DNA of 64,000 nucleotides from Benincasa hispida (Eukaryota > Streptophyta > Magnoliopsida > Cucurbitales > Cucurbitaceae): positions 3,147,083 to 3,211,082 of the forward strand of contig NC_052355.1 of the NCBI RefSeq assembly GCF_009727055.1, given 5' to 3'. Both the position numbers and the translations under genes were made by a program. Below are positions 37,501-47,560 of this stretch, piece by piece. Within the stretch, counting starts at the first letter, position 1, and every line of letters begins with the position of its first letter. The notes beneath the pieces are model-generated. The model saw nothing but the letters and a program-made list of their open reading frames with translations, had not been told where the DNA came from and made no database searches.

Positions 37501-40500
37501 CTTTCCTTATACAACTAATTCTTCGAGATTCCTACATAAACAGATAACAAAAAGTTACTCATCAAGAAATATAAAAATATAAACACATATTATTGATGAA
37601 TAAATTACTCACCAATGTAACTTCTTATGTGGTCGTAACAATCCCAGAAGTGTCGGCCTCTGGGATGTCAGACATGTCGGCATGTATATGTGGCATGGTG
37701 AGTAAGGCAGACATGTTAAGCTCTATTTATGGGACATCAGCCTCTATAGGTTCGACGTCAGTTGGTGATATTGTGGTGGTATCGGGCTCTAGAGGGGGGA
37801 TAGGAGTAGGTGAAGTGGTGGTATTTTGAGGCTTTACAAGAGGGATGGGTGTATCAAAGGCAGTCGCATTATTGGTATCGGGATCCCGAGATGGGATGGG
37901 TGATCTCGTCGTCTTCTCATTCACTATGGAACCCTTCAATTAATAAAGTAAAATGATGAGTTCACGAACACGCGTACGTCTCCTACCACATCATGGAACG
38001 TATCATCACTAGGTGTGTATATCTCTCCTTCCACCCTTCCACATTCAGCATCCTCGTGCTCAGAATGCCTGTGTTCATCCCCTTCCTCCACCCTTCCACA
38101 TTCATCGTAGTCATCTCCACGATGATCATCACCCCGTCACTTTCACTTTCAGAACTACCCCCATCACTAGATGACCTATTGCCACTTTTAGCACTATCAT
38201 CATCTGCACGTAGATCAAATATAGGTCGTCTGTCCACTGGGGTATCCCGAAACTTCCTCTCAGCGTCTCTCATGACAGTACCCTCTTTAACCTTTATCTG
38301 CATTAACAACCCAGTAAACTGGTTAGTGTCAAATTAACAACCAGATAAACATATTATGCATAGAGTAAACGTACATTGTTAGACTCGAATATCTCTCTCT
38401 CGAGTACTTTGAAGGACACTAAGTGGGAGCATGACCATCGTAATATGTAGGGCAAATCCACCTTGCTCCTTTGCTCTGCAATGTTCCCAGCTATCGATGC
38501 AACTAGGATTTTGTACGCCCATACCTATATAAAATTTAACATATATTAAGAACAATAGTAATATTAAATCAAACAACACGATCATTATGTTAAGCAAATT
38601 TACTTGGAATGCTTGTGGAAATCCACGCAAAGAGTACTTTAAAACGTAATTTTTATTTCCTTTCACCTTCGTCTTGTATAGACTGCTCTTATCATTCAAC
38701 GTCGTCTTTAGGGCATCCAGTGTCCTCTCCCAAATAATGGTACCCCAATCAAGACTATTGTAGTACTCTAATTTTGAATGTCCTTAAAACGTTTGAGGTC
38801 CACTGCAATTTTCTGTTTGTTCTTTTCCATCATTGCAACCTCAGTATAGTAGACTACTGTGATCTTCACAACATCTTCATCATTTTCAAACTCCAACTCG
38901 TTGTATTTTTCTTCAAGTAGACGGACATGTAAGGTAAAGGAACTCTTAACGAAAAGCATCCATGAGCGCATTCGGATCTTTCTGATTTCATTGTAACTGA
39001 AATACCAAAAACATGTTGTAATAAAGAGTTATGTAATTTACACTAATTAACAGCATGCTTTGATAAATAAAATACAAGAGTTCACATACCAATTGAAGAC
39101 TCTCTTCAATTTCGAACTCAACGCAGCGGGAAGAACCTCTACATTCTCTATCGCCCAATAATACAGTCGGCTACGGCAATACAATCATCTACACGAACAA
39201 GCACGAGAAAGCAAGAGTGGGGATGGCACCACCACTTAGAGCCCTTGGTATTCTCGAAGTGAGTATCCAAAGCGTGGTCTTTATTGAATTCGGTAGAGGA
39301 AGGAAGAATGGGCTGATCGTGTAGAACGATAAGCAAGTGGAAGAGAATGCTATCGTATAGCAGGGATGTTTATCGTTTAGATAAAGCTACAAGATCGTGT
39401 AGGTTTTACTAAGCGATCGTCTAGTAATAGGTAAACGATCGTTTAAAAAACACGGCACGCTAGGCGATCGTTTAGAAAAGCTAAGCGATCGTTTAGACAC
39501 GGGTGTGCGATCATTTAAGCGATGAAACTCTATCGTATAGGCTCTCAGCTAAGTGATCAAAACGTTTTCACACCGATTGTGATTTTTTTGAACTTTTGCA
39601 AAATGAAACAAATTTTCATTTTATTCTTCGGTTACAATAACCGAATACTGAATTTCCTACTAACACACGATCGAGGAGAAGATTTCGGCCAATTATCACA
39701 TAATTAATCAATTTAATTAATAAATAAATATAATCATATTATATTCTTACCCTATAGTTTAATATCATATATCTACTATAGTAATTTCTCCTCCACTTGA
39801 TATAAATCATATTTATATCTAATTTCCTCTAATATAAAGTATCTCATACATTTAGTTAATTATATCATATAATTAACCAGTTCAATTATATCATATATAA
39901 TCGAACTCCCTCTTGTCAATTTGAACATTTCAAACTGACCCAAAAACTGATTCTCGACTTTATTCAAGCTATCTAGGGGACCTTATGGACCCGTGGATCG
40001 AAGCTCCAATGGTACATGAATAGTTGACTAAACTCTTTAGCCATGAGATCTACCATCCGTTAACTGCCAAACAGTCCACTAAAGACCAACAACTGAACTC
40101 TTCTTACCACAGATATATTTCTGTGTCCTTCGGATATAACCAATCATGAGTACGATGACCCTTCACAGGTGCTCGTAAGTACAGTTGGAGCCAATTTACC
40201 GTTTTTCCCCTGTAGTTACATCTTACTCCTTAAGTACCACTGATTCCTTTAATGAACAATACAACATAGTCCAACTATGTGTGAACACTTCTCGGGCCAA
40301 GAGAAGGTGTGTAGTGCCACATCGTTCAATCCTTGGAATCAGCCCTTAAGGGAGCTATCTATCTACTTGCCCTTACCTCGAGGAAGGAGTGAATTTCATC
40401 TTGTGTAGCTGAGTTCCCAGCTCCCAAATCAGACGAATCCCCAAAATGATAGGTTTGATTGGCGACCTGACCACTCACACCCAAACAAATCAAAGGACTA

Positions 40501-43500
40501 CCTTCAATGGCAAGAGTTCCCAACTCACTCAGGATTGAAGTCATGTCACCTATGATCGTTTAGGTGAGATGTAAGTCTCTAGTATCAACGGCGTTATATA
40601 CAGAGTCTAAACATCTCATGGTCCAGGTCTTATACAAACTCTTTGTATAGGATATCCCTGCTCTTACTCTCTATTATAACTACCAAAAATACTTGATTGC
40701 AAGTTCATATGAGGACTGCTCATTCTGATCAACTCGTGTTGGGGATCGCCACAAACCAGTCATCAACAAAAAATCATCCTTAAAAAAAAGTGACGACCTT
40801 TCCACAAACAGATAATAACATTGAGTCAGATCTCGTCCTCTTCACTTCTCTCAGCAATATATGATGGATAATTAGTCTGTTGAACACCATGTCAACGTCT
40901 ACAAATCACCCAAAAACTGTTCTCTTGAACATGTCTAATTTCCTTGGGGTAAACTTCTCCTTCACAATCTTATTTGCTTTAGCAATGTGGGCCAAGCTCA
41001 TTACTTGACTGGAAAATCGGTTGGCTACGGGTATTCTGAAACGTGTTGCCATCTTAATTCACTCCTACATGAAATAAAGATTCAATTAGTAAACTCCTTC
41101 AGAAAAAAAAAAATTGTAAAAAACATTCTGTTTAAATCTCGTTGTATTCACTTTTGCTGGCATCGCTCTCTTTGGTATCGCTCTCTCTGGTATCACTCTC
41201 TCTAGTGTCGCTTTCTCCAGTATCAATCTCTCTGATGTTGCTCTCTCTGGTGCTGCTCTCTCTAGTAACTCTCACTTATCTCGCTCACATTCTCTCTTTT
41301 TACTTGTCTTCAACCACAGAACACATTGAAACCCAGAAAAACGAACAAAAAAACCATAGGTTCACAATATTTCTAAACCCCAGAACGTCCCACCCTTTCT
41401 GGTGTCGCTCTATTGATTTCACTCTCACTTATCTCGCTCATAAACTCTTTCTACTCGTCTTCAACCATAGAACACATCGGAAAAAAAAAACCATAGGTTC
41501 ACAGTATTTCTAAACCTAGAACGACTCACAAAGCCCCATTACCGATCGATTTAAGACATTTTCAGGCACAAATTGAAAGATTTACCGATCAGATTAGATT
41601 TTTCGGCGGTAGTTGAATTATTTGCAAGCCAAAATGATGGATTCTAAAGAGTTTTTAGTTTATGAGTGATACGAAGCCGTTAGCCTTGGGATATTTGAAT
41701 GAAGAGTTTTTAGTTTTGGTTGGTTTTCAGTAAAAAGGTAAGAAGACAAAGAGGTAAGGGAAATTCATGTAATTTGGTATGACGATAATGTCAGCTGAGG
41801 GTCAATTGATATTATTTTTTAAAAATGAGTCATTTGACATTTTAGACCCAAAAAATGGGTCATTATTACAAATTTCCCGATTCCATCTTCCTATCTCTTA
41901 TAGCAGCAAGTTCTTCATGTTCTTCTTCAATTCTAGCACTCCATCATGTTCACGTTCTCGCATTCAGGTTCTAGTCAAACATTTTTCATCATCTTCTTCT
42001 ATTTCAACGCTCACATTTACATGATTCCATGCTGCCCGAAAATCATTGACTCGCTAACAGCCCTTCACTTCAATGCTTCTCAGTTATCACTCTCAATGGA
42101 CACCTCACGACTCACAAACATTAGTTTTCAATTTCTTCCGGTGTCTTTTTCATTTCTTCTTCATCAAGGTATTGTCTTCTAGTTTTTGCTTAACTCTCAA
42201 TCGTCGCTCTTTGTTCTCCTGCGTTTCATCTTCCATCTTCTAATTTCGTTCACCAGTAACCAATACCAACACCACCTAGCAGTCGAAAAATCGATCTCAT
42301 ACTCATTGAGTTTACTCTCTTCCGATTTCTATTTCCTCAGCCACAAATCAAATCGACCTGGTGACCCAACCCGAAAATATATGGGTTGGGTTGGCCTATG
42401 GTACAAAACTAATGGGTTAGGTATTTGACAAACCCAAACTCTTGGGTTGGTTTAAAAAACCCTCTAATCCGGCCTAACTTAACCCATGTACACACCTACA
42501 ATGAAGGCCAGTATTTTTTTAATGGAGCAATGCTTTATTAGTGTTCTTGTCAAGAAAGGCCATAAAAAGAATTCAAGGTTAAAATATCAGTTTGGTTTCT
42601 ATACTTTGAAATTTGTTTATTTATTTTTAAATGTCTAATTTTCGTTATTATATTTTCAACCAATCTTAAATTTCGTTCAGAAACTTTAAGCAGCCCAACA
42701 ATATTCAACAACACATTAGATTAAGTACATTATTATGTATTTTATTAATCAGAGAATTTTATAAAACACAAAGTTTGGCAGAAATTTATGGCTGGCTTAA
42801 TACACTATTTGTTGGGTGTCTATTTCCTTTCCATATAAATATCGAAATTTATGAACTAAATTTATAATTTAATTTTTAAATTTTAAGCCAAATTTCGGAA
42901 AGAAAAACACGCTTTTAACAACTATTTTTTCCCTTAAGTTTTTTACATTTTGTGTAGATTTTGAAAATATTGTTAAATGTACTTAAATAACTAACCAAAC
43001 ACATAGTGGAATTAGTTTATAAGCTAACATTTTCAAAATGGAAAAAAAAAAAACAAAATAGTTTTCAAAATAGATATGCTTTGATTTTGGTTCGAGAAAT
43101 TAGGCTTAAAAACAGTACATTCATAAGTAGATTTCTTTGTTTATCTTCCATTTTAGGGTATAACCCAGTCAAGTTTGGAAAACTAAAACATGTATTTTAT
43201 AAAAATTTTGTTTTTTTAGAATTTTATTATCAGTTCAAATATTATCTTGAAGAAAAGTTTTTTTTTAAAAAAAAACTATAGTAAAAAATTATAGCAAAAC
43301 AGGTAGACAAAAACCAAAATCCAAAAAATATAATTTCTATCAAACAGACCTATTGTTTATTTGCTTTCAACTTTCAATAAAAACTAACCTCTCAAGCAAT
43401 GTAAAATATTTTTATACAAATAAAAAATGTATAAAGCAAATAAAATATGGCTCTTTCTTTTTTATGAATATTGATGCATTTACATATTTGATATTATTGT

Positions 43501-43605
43501 AATAGGGCTTCTAAAGCAGCAACAATGATTCTTAATCTCACTGCACTTGACAATGGAGCATCTCTCACTGTTGAAGATCCAGGCACTTTGCCCAAACTTG
43601 AGTAA
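25371..43605 (+). CDS. Short-chain dehydrogenase/reductase, pterin aldehyde reductase-like (five exons)
   Basis: I assembled five exons: 25371-25598, 26282-26351, 26445-26638, 31853-32025 and 43506-43605, all with GT...AG introns, summing to 765 nt (254 residues plus stop) without any break. Residues 23-30 (TGVSKGLG) are the Rossmann nucleotide-binding motif, 101-104 is NNAG, and the SDR tetrad is Asn127, Ser155, Tyr168 and Lys172 (YCASK). The basic/Arg pattern CSRD after the second strand suits NADPH. From memory, the closest known protein is the cytosolic NADPH-dependent pterin aldehyde reductase of Arabidopsis (At1g10310), which reduces pterin-6-aldehydes in folate salvage; substrate here is inferred. 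The gene is the only intact one in the window. Introns 3 and 4 are 5.2 and 11.5 kb because of transposons. Confidence 0.85.
26282..26351 (+). CDS. SDR gene exon 2
   Basis: It follows gtgcag and is followed by gtattg. It codes RSNTNVEEFVQAIVENELV and the start of the IIVNNAG strand, with the valine codon split G/TG across the 93-bp intron. Confidence 0.82.
26445..26638 (+). CDS. SDR gene exon 3 (NNAG, catalytic Asn and Ser)
   Basis: It begins after gtgatag and ends before gtatta. It codes residues 100-164, including NNAG, DTNVKG (Asn127) and NMSSLSG (Ser155). The frame ends in phase 0. Confidence 0.88.
27790..28200 (+). pseudogene. Ty1/copia reverse transcriptase fragment
   Basis: The frame reads FKGWLVAKGFKQKEGLDYNE, then FSPLVKHTSIRLLLAIVA, LVCKLNKFLYGLKQAARC and the end of the N-terminal RT half (SLYDACVYF). 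Three in-frame stops replace expected codons. The YVDD half and other domains are absent. It is from a different Copia lineage than the elements at 51-64 kb. It sits in the sense orientation of the SDR gene. Confidence 0.8.
28796..30503 (-). repeat. Solo Ty1/copia-type LTR
   Basis: Read on the minus strand it starts tgttggaaatgtcctagaac at 30503 and ends ...cttccgctaca at 28796, about 1.7 kb. The same LTR family occurs at 5575-6253. No protein-coding internal region adjoins it. Flanking 5-mers (caaca and cgttc) do not match, so the ends or the solo status remain uncertain. A tandem duplication of about 43 bp containing ccaatagtgttaccagga lies at 30210-30290. Confidence 0.65.
30504..31852. other. 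Unassigned part of intron 3
   Basis: The stretch 30540-30960 is unusually CG-containing for the region (several cgtc, cgcct and gtcgtc words) and may be another retroelement remnant. 31070-31450 is T-rich. An (at)n run precedes the exon 4 acceptor at 31825-31840. No coding region is supported. Confidence 0.4.
31853..32025 (+). CDS. SDR gene exon 4 (catalytic YxxxK)
   Basis: It follows a tattttgcag acceptor and ends before gtaag. It codes residues 165-221 plus two bases of Trp222, starting FAPYCASKWGVEGLSKA with Tyr168 and Lys172 and continuing through DPGIIYTDML, the loop typical of SDRs. Confidence 0.88.
32026..32569. other. SDR intron 4, part before the MULE
   Basis: AT-rich DNA without genes. 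It contains a block of acccaaccc-like words (32180-32305) and the second copy of the ctatcagtgatag repeat type (32405-32452). Confidence 0.5.
32570..32694 (+). repeat. MULE left terminal inverted repeat
   Basis: It starts ggaaaatttgtacggatgac and ends ...ttgcccttac. It is the reverse complement of 41754-41878 with scattered mismatches. Shared blocks include cattttttgggtc, aaaatgtcaaatga and tcaattgaccctc. Confidence 0.88.
33060..33200. repeat. GA-rich repeat (gagagcgagattaa units)
   Basis: Degenerate tandem units of gagagagcgag and gagattaaga in the 5' region of the transposase gene. Complementary ctctcaatctcgctctc units occur at 36000-36220 and a ctctctggtatcg array at 41150-41275 in the same element. 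Confidence 0.7.
33251..35670 (+). pseudogene. MULE transposase (mudrA-like), broken
   Basis: The first open block (33263-34138) contains YGGDWDE and, near its end, VGQLFFSKNDLKMRLSVLSI, the start of the MuDR DNA-binding domain. The following frame holds KITKYCSSHTCSIG, QLIKDKFMGIGHIYKH and SYDKVWRARE. The catalytic MULE domain is readable: IIIDGSHLKGKYKGTILVAV, then YAIVDNETDRSW, FVSDRMVSIINAI and HGLCTWHIEQNL. The tail has a SWIM-like segment (CTCKEF...YLHA) and a zinc knuckle CGWCGNYGHNRQIV whose last Cys is lost. Stops near 34136, 34241, 34572, 34711 and 34743 and a frameshift near 34505 disable it. The start is uncertain; an upstream exon after the GA-rich block is possible. Confidence 0.82.
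35750..36500. repeat. Low-complexity block between the two MULE genes
   Basis: It contains repeats of ttcatacttgtaacatac (35800-35990), ctctcaatctcgctctctc (36000-36220) and an array of about 28-bp units aaaaaatacatgttttacat (36340-36480). It separates the converging gene ends, so it also holds their 3' regions. No gene is present. Confidence 0.65.
36534..41052 (-). pseudogene. Ulp1-like cysteine protease gene carried by the MULE, interrupted
   Basis: Read on the minus strand, the first exon (41052 to about 40745) starts MATRFRIPVANRFSSQ and continues with KFTPRKLDMFKRTVFG and LLSVCGKVVTF, a DUF1985-like domain, with two stops. After the inserted LTR come SRLYYWAIENVEVLPAALSS (about 39170-39090), the block MRSWMLFVKSSFTLHVRLLE (38970-38770), WERTLDALKTTLNDKSSLYK and YSLRGFPQAFQ, an intron, then VWAYKILVASIAGNIAEQ-like text (about 38520-38400) and a low-complexity part. 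The last exon (about 36966-36534) is the C48 protease core: EHWMVLAMD (His), HIFVFDS (Asp), NIQHG (Gln) and DCDIF (Cys), all residues present. The family cleaves SUMO-type conjugates; activity of a transposon copy is unproven. Exact exon limits are uncertain. Confidence 0.72.
39175..40690 (-). repeat. Ty1/copia LTR fragment inside the Ulp1-like gene
   Basis: On the minus strand it matches the LTRs at 44936 and 51341: gacatgacttcaatcctgag, tcatttggggattcgtctga-like text, gaaattcactccttcctcga, and the array of cgatcg motifs at 39360-39550. It ends with gagaataccaagg near 39230, as in LTR B at 53043. The very start (tgttgg...) is missing. It separates the DUF1985-like exon from the following exons, thus is younger than the gene break or its cause. 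Confidence 0.7.
41150..41275. repeat. ctctctggtatcg minisatellite near the MULE right end
   Basis: Degenerate 15-18 bp units (tctctctggtatcgc, tctctagtgtcgc, tctctgatgttgc) in tandem. A single related unit recurs at 41400-41450. Confidence 0.7.
41754..41878 (-). repeat. MULE right terminal inverted repeat
   Basis: Read on the minus strand it starts gggaaatttgtaataatgac and aligns along its length to the left repeat. Simple length agreement (125 bp each) and the matching flanking 9-mers fix the element ends. Confidence 0.88.
41879..43505. other. SDR intron 4, part after the MULE
   Basis: No gene is supported. 42350-42490 is a repeat rich in gggttggg and aacccaac words, similar to dispersed elements in plants and to the words near 32180-32305. 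The rest is AT-rich up to the ttgtaatag acceptor. Confidence 0.5.
43506..43605 (+). CDS. SDR gene exon 5 (C-terminus)
   Basis: It follows ttgtaatag. The first base completes Trp222, then ASKAATMILNLTALDNGASL and the end at TAA 43603-43605. The splice phase fits exon 4 although the two exons are 11.5 kb apart. The sequence matches the end of the pterin aldehyde reductase family (NGASLTV). Confidence 0.82.
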
Positions 43606-44935
43606 TTTTGTCTTTATTCCTTTTAGAGGTTACTCAAATTTAATTTTATCTAATTTTGATACAAATGATACTTGGCTGAACATGAATACTTAATGTGTGA
43701 ACTATAGACCAGAGTGAGCATAATTCAGTGATACGTAAGTCCTAATCTTAGAAATAGGGCTTTAAAGAATGATCAACCATGAGTATTAGAGCAAATTCTT
43801 CACTAAGTTTTTGAAGAGGAGATGTGGTCAAAAGAGAGGGAAAATGAGATTTAAAAAGAGGTTGAAACTAAATTTGAATTTGGCCATGGAATGAAGGTTA
43901 AATGAACAAATGGTGGAGATTGATTAGTAAAAGGAAAATACTTGGTGCCGGCTGGACTACAACCATCGATGATGCACCTCTTGCAGCAATTAATTAAAAA
44001 TTGATGCCTATCATTTTTTTTAAAAAAAAATTAATAAAGAGATCTTTTTTTTTTTTTAAAAGATCTTTTTTTTTTAAAAAGATCTTTTTTTTTTTGTGTG
44101 TATAGATAGGAAAGGGACTATGATAAAAAAAAAAAAAAAAAAATTTTTTTTATGTATGTGTAGGAAAGAGAAGTAGGGTACATAGGCGCAACCGGATTGC
44201 ATCTAAGTATTCCTCTTGATAAAATGAGGAAGGGCTATATTAATAGAAATTCAACATACCATTGGAATTCTTATATAGATTTTTCTTTGCAAGATGAGTG
44301 CGCAATAAAACCAAAAACAAATAAAGCACCTAAACTATAAGACAAGTAAGCTTGTCCAGACTATACAAGTGCATAGCAAGCCCATGCAAAGGGTTTAGTT
44401 AATATATGCCAAATTCCACTAAGTATACAAATGGAACTTAACCATATATGTCCCCCAACTATATCTTCCAAATCGTCGAAACTAATAATCCACCCTTCTC
44501 TGCCAAAAGATGATTTAAGTAAATAACAAAATATAACACTTGGTCTAAGGGTCAAGTTGGTAATTTTTTTACATCTCCAATTTATATTACTTTTCAATAT
44601 TCAATATCAATATGGAAAAACGTGATAAATGAAAAGGTCGTTCTTATTCAAAACCTCTACTTTCCAAATTTTCTCTCACTTCATACCTTGGAGTGAACAG
44701 TTCTCATAGAGAGAGAGGCGTTTTCACATCTTCTTAACATGAAATAGCAAATGGTTGGGGAAAGAATATGTTCCTTTTTTAGCGTACCCTCGGAAATGTT
44801 TTTCTAATCATTTTTAAAAATATTTTAAATCTATTTTCTCCTCTTTCGTGCGCTAAAGAGAATTTTGTCTACTTAGCATTTGATTTTAGTTCAAGGCAAG
44901 TGGTTCTCTAATGATGGATTTGGGGCTATTGATTA
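43606..44935. other. 3' flank of the SDR gene
   Basis: No ORF is supported. A repeat of agatc plus long T runs lies at 44035-44100 and a poly(A)/poly(T) junction at about 44126-44152. An aataaa hexamer at about 44032 is a possible polyadenylation signal, roughly 430 bp after the stop codon. This is weak evidence. Confidence 0.4.
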
Positions 44936-46917
44936 TGTTGGGGTTGATGCCCTAAATCTCGTAGAGTCCAATAGTTTGTAATTATATTGCACAAACATTT
45001 GATTTATCAAATAAAATATGTGATGTTTTATTTGACGTTTAGTTGCATTAAACCTACAAACCAATAAATTAACATCTAAGGTTATCTTGTAGCTCTTAAC
45101 CATATATGTAGAAACATACGGGTGGATCATATTTAAATGATTAGCTAAATGGTCTATAGTAGATGGATAAGGATGGATACCTTATCCTGGTGACACTATG
45201 AGTATGACGTGCTTTGTAGGTATTACAATTGTTGTAAAGTGCTACAAATGATATGATCTTGATCATTCATATATAGACATGCGAGCGGGCATATTCTAGA
45301 CAAAGTTTGTATAAAACCAGACCACAAAATGTTCAGTCTCATTATATAACGCCTTCATAATAAAGACTTACATTTCACTAGGATGACCATAGGTAATATG
45401 ACTTGAATCCTGAGTGTGTTGTGAACTCCTACCTATGAGGGCAGTCCTTTGATTTGTATGGGTGAGAGTGACCAGATCGCCGACTTAAGAAGCCTACTAT
45501 TTTAGGGATTCGTCTGATTGGAGAGTTAGGAACACAGCTACACAAGATGGAATTCACTCCTTCCCCGAGGCAGGGGAAAGTAGATAAATTTCTCTCTTAA
45601 GGGCTGATTCCCGGTCTTGAAGAATGTGGCGTCACACCCTCGCCTGACGCTAGAGGGGTTTAGTTATAGTAGGACTATGATCTATTGTTTATTAGAGGGA
45701 TCAATGGTACTTAAGAAGTTAAATGTAACTATAGAGGCAAAACGGTAATTTGACCCAGCTGTACTTAAGAGCAATTTGTGAAAAGTCATCGTACTATTGA
45801 TTGGATATATCCAATGGATACAGAAATATATCTGTAGTACGAAGAATGCAGCTGTCAGTCTTTAATGAAGTGCCAAACAGTTAACATATGGTGAATAATG
45901 TAATTAAAGAGTTCAATTAATTATTCATGTACTGTTGGAGCTTCAAGCTACAGGTCCATGAGGTCCCCTTTGTAGCTCAATAGGATTTAATTGAGAATCA
46001 ATTTTTGGATTAATTTGAATTGTTCAAATTAATAGAGGGATTAAATTATATATGATATAATTAAACTGTTTAAATTATATGTGATATAATTGTCATAATG
46101 TATTTGATACATTATAGCTTAATGGGAAGAAATAAATATTTGAATGAGATTCAAATATATTTTCTATGAATGGGATTCATAGTTGTTAAATTTAAAATAA
46201 ATGAGATTTATATTAAATATCATATAAAAGAGAAAAGAAACTAAGTTTATATTATATGTGATACAATATTAAAACTATAGGTTATATGTTATATTTGATA
46301 TAACATATAATATAATATATATAGTATGATAAGTTAGTTATCATATTTATATTTATATTATTATTATTATTTGAATAATAAGGAAGGGAGTCACTCCTTT
46401 CCTCATCTTTTCTCTCCACCCACATTAGTAGGGGTGGTTATTCTATTTGGCAAAAAGAGAATTAAAAGAAAATCGTTTTCTTCTTCTTGGTGATTGTTGT
46501 GATTGAACGATTGAGTGAGAAAGATAGAAGAGTTATGTAATTTGTTTTGAGTTCATTGAGAATTCTCAATATTCTTCCTCCACATAAAAGCTTTTCCCAC
46601 TTAACCAAAATAGTTAGAGCCAACCGCTCCTGGGCTCTCACCTTGAGAATACCAAGATTTTATTGTGGTAGTGTCCGGGATTTTATTCGAGATTAATCTT
46701 GCAGAAGGTCTTCAAGAATGAATCCGTTCGAGGGAAAACGTGAAGTAAAAGGTCTTCAAAGGTGAGGTTTCTTAAAACCCTTTTCTTATAAAGCATGTTG
46801 TAATTTAGTTTTAAATGCATCTCTTATTGTCTATTTACTGTAAACTTTGTATTCAATAATTAATGGAATTTGGCCGATCCGCATCTACTTAAGGTTTTCC
46901 TCACATGAGTTCCTTCA
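44936..46917 (+). repeat. Ty1/copia 5' LTR, copy A
   Basis: It starts tgttggggttgatgccctaa and ends near ttccttca at 46917, about 2.0 kb, followed by a Met-tRNA primer-binding site. The 5 bp before it are gatta. It shares with LTR B (51341) and the fragment at 39175-40690 the blocks tcctttgatttgtatgggtg, aagatggaattcactccttc and gtacttaag. The A/T-rich part around 46060-46380 is rich in atat repeats. Confidence 0.78.
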
Positions 46918-46969
46918 ATTAGTATCAGAGCCAGTCACATAAGTTCCTTCAATTGGTATCAGAGCCAGG
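46902..46969 (+). repeat. Tandem duplication of LTR end plus primer-binding site
   Basis: Two 34-bp units, 46902-46935 and 46936-46969, each contain gttccttcaatt followed by a Met-tRNA type primer-binding site: tagtatcagagcc (46920-46932) and tggtatcagagcc (46954-46966). Only the second matches the initiator tRNA-Met complement fully. Confidence 0.8.
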
Positions 46970-47284
46970 TTGTAGGTTTTTTTATTCCAAATTCCATTCT
47001 TGTATCGAATTGTCTTATAGTAATGGTGGATTTTATTATTTGCATTCTGTTTATGTGATGAATGGTTGTGGATGTTTTGTTGATGGATGTTTCGAGATAG
47101 AACTCTCTGTTTAAGGCTTTCTATCATTTACAAATTTGGTTTGTAAGGACCCCAACATTTTTTGGTCATTAATTGTTGCAATCGAGTCTGTAATTTGTAT
47201 GTTTTGAGTCGTTCGTGATGTTTCGGGTTGCTTCAAAAAAGGGTTGCATTGCGTTGTTCCAATGGAGAAGATGAACCACAGGTT

Positions 47285-47560
47285 CAAGATCGTGTAGCTA
47301 CTGCTAAACCATCGGGTAGCTTTTGTATGCGATCAGGTAGCTTTTGCTACACGATCGTGTAGTATTTGCTAAGTGATCGCATAGCTAATGCTATGTGATC
47401 CTATAGAATTTGATACACGATCGTATTGCGTTTGCTACAAGATCACCTATTCGCTTGTTGAACGATCATGTAGACTTTCGTGCTCAACGAATAGTCATTA
47501 GTTATGTGATCGTATAGTTTTTCATACTCGATGCTTAGTTGCTCGACACATGGATCATTT
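47285..47560. repeat. Array of acgatcgtgtag-like motifs, copy A leader
   Basis: Motifs such as gatcgtgtagc, cgatcaggtagc, cgatcgtgtagt and gtgatcgtatag recur every 20-35 bp with variable spacers. Similar arrays lie at 52795-53000, 53415-53900 and, on the minus strand, 39360-39550. Confidence 0.65.

Larger units (their letters stand above)
32570..41878 (+). mobile_element. Mutator-like element (Kaonashi/CUMULE type) in SDR intron 4
   Basis: A 9.3 kb element with terminal inverted repeats of about 125 bp (32570-32694 and 41754-41878) and near-identical 9-bp flanks gattccatt (32561-32569) and gattccatc (41879-41887). It carries a mudrA-type transposase on the plus strand (33251-35670) and a Ulp1-like protease gene on the minus strand (36534-41052), converging. 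This gene pair is known from Kaonashi elements of Arabidopsis and CUMULE of melon. Both genes are broken, and a Copia LTR fragment has inserted into the second one. Confidence 0.85.
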
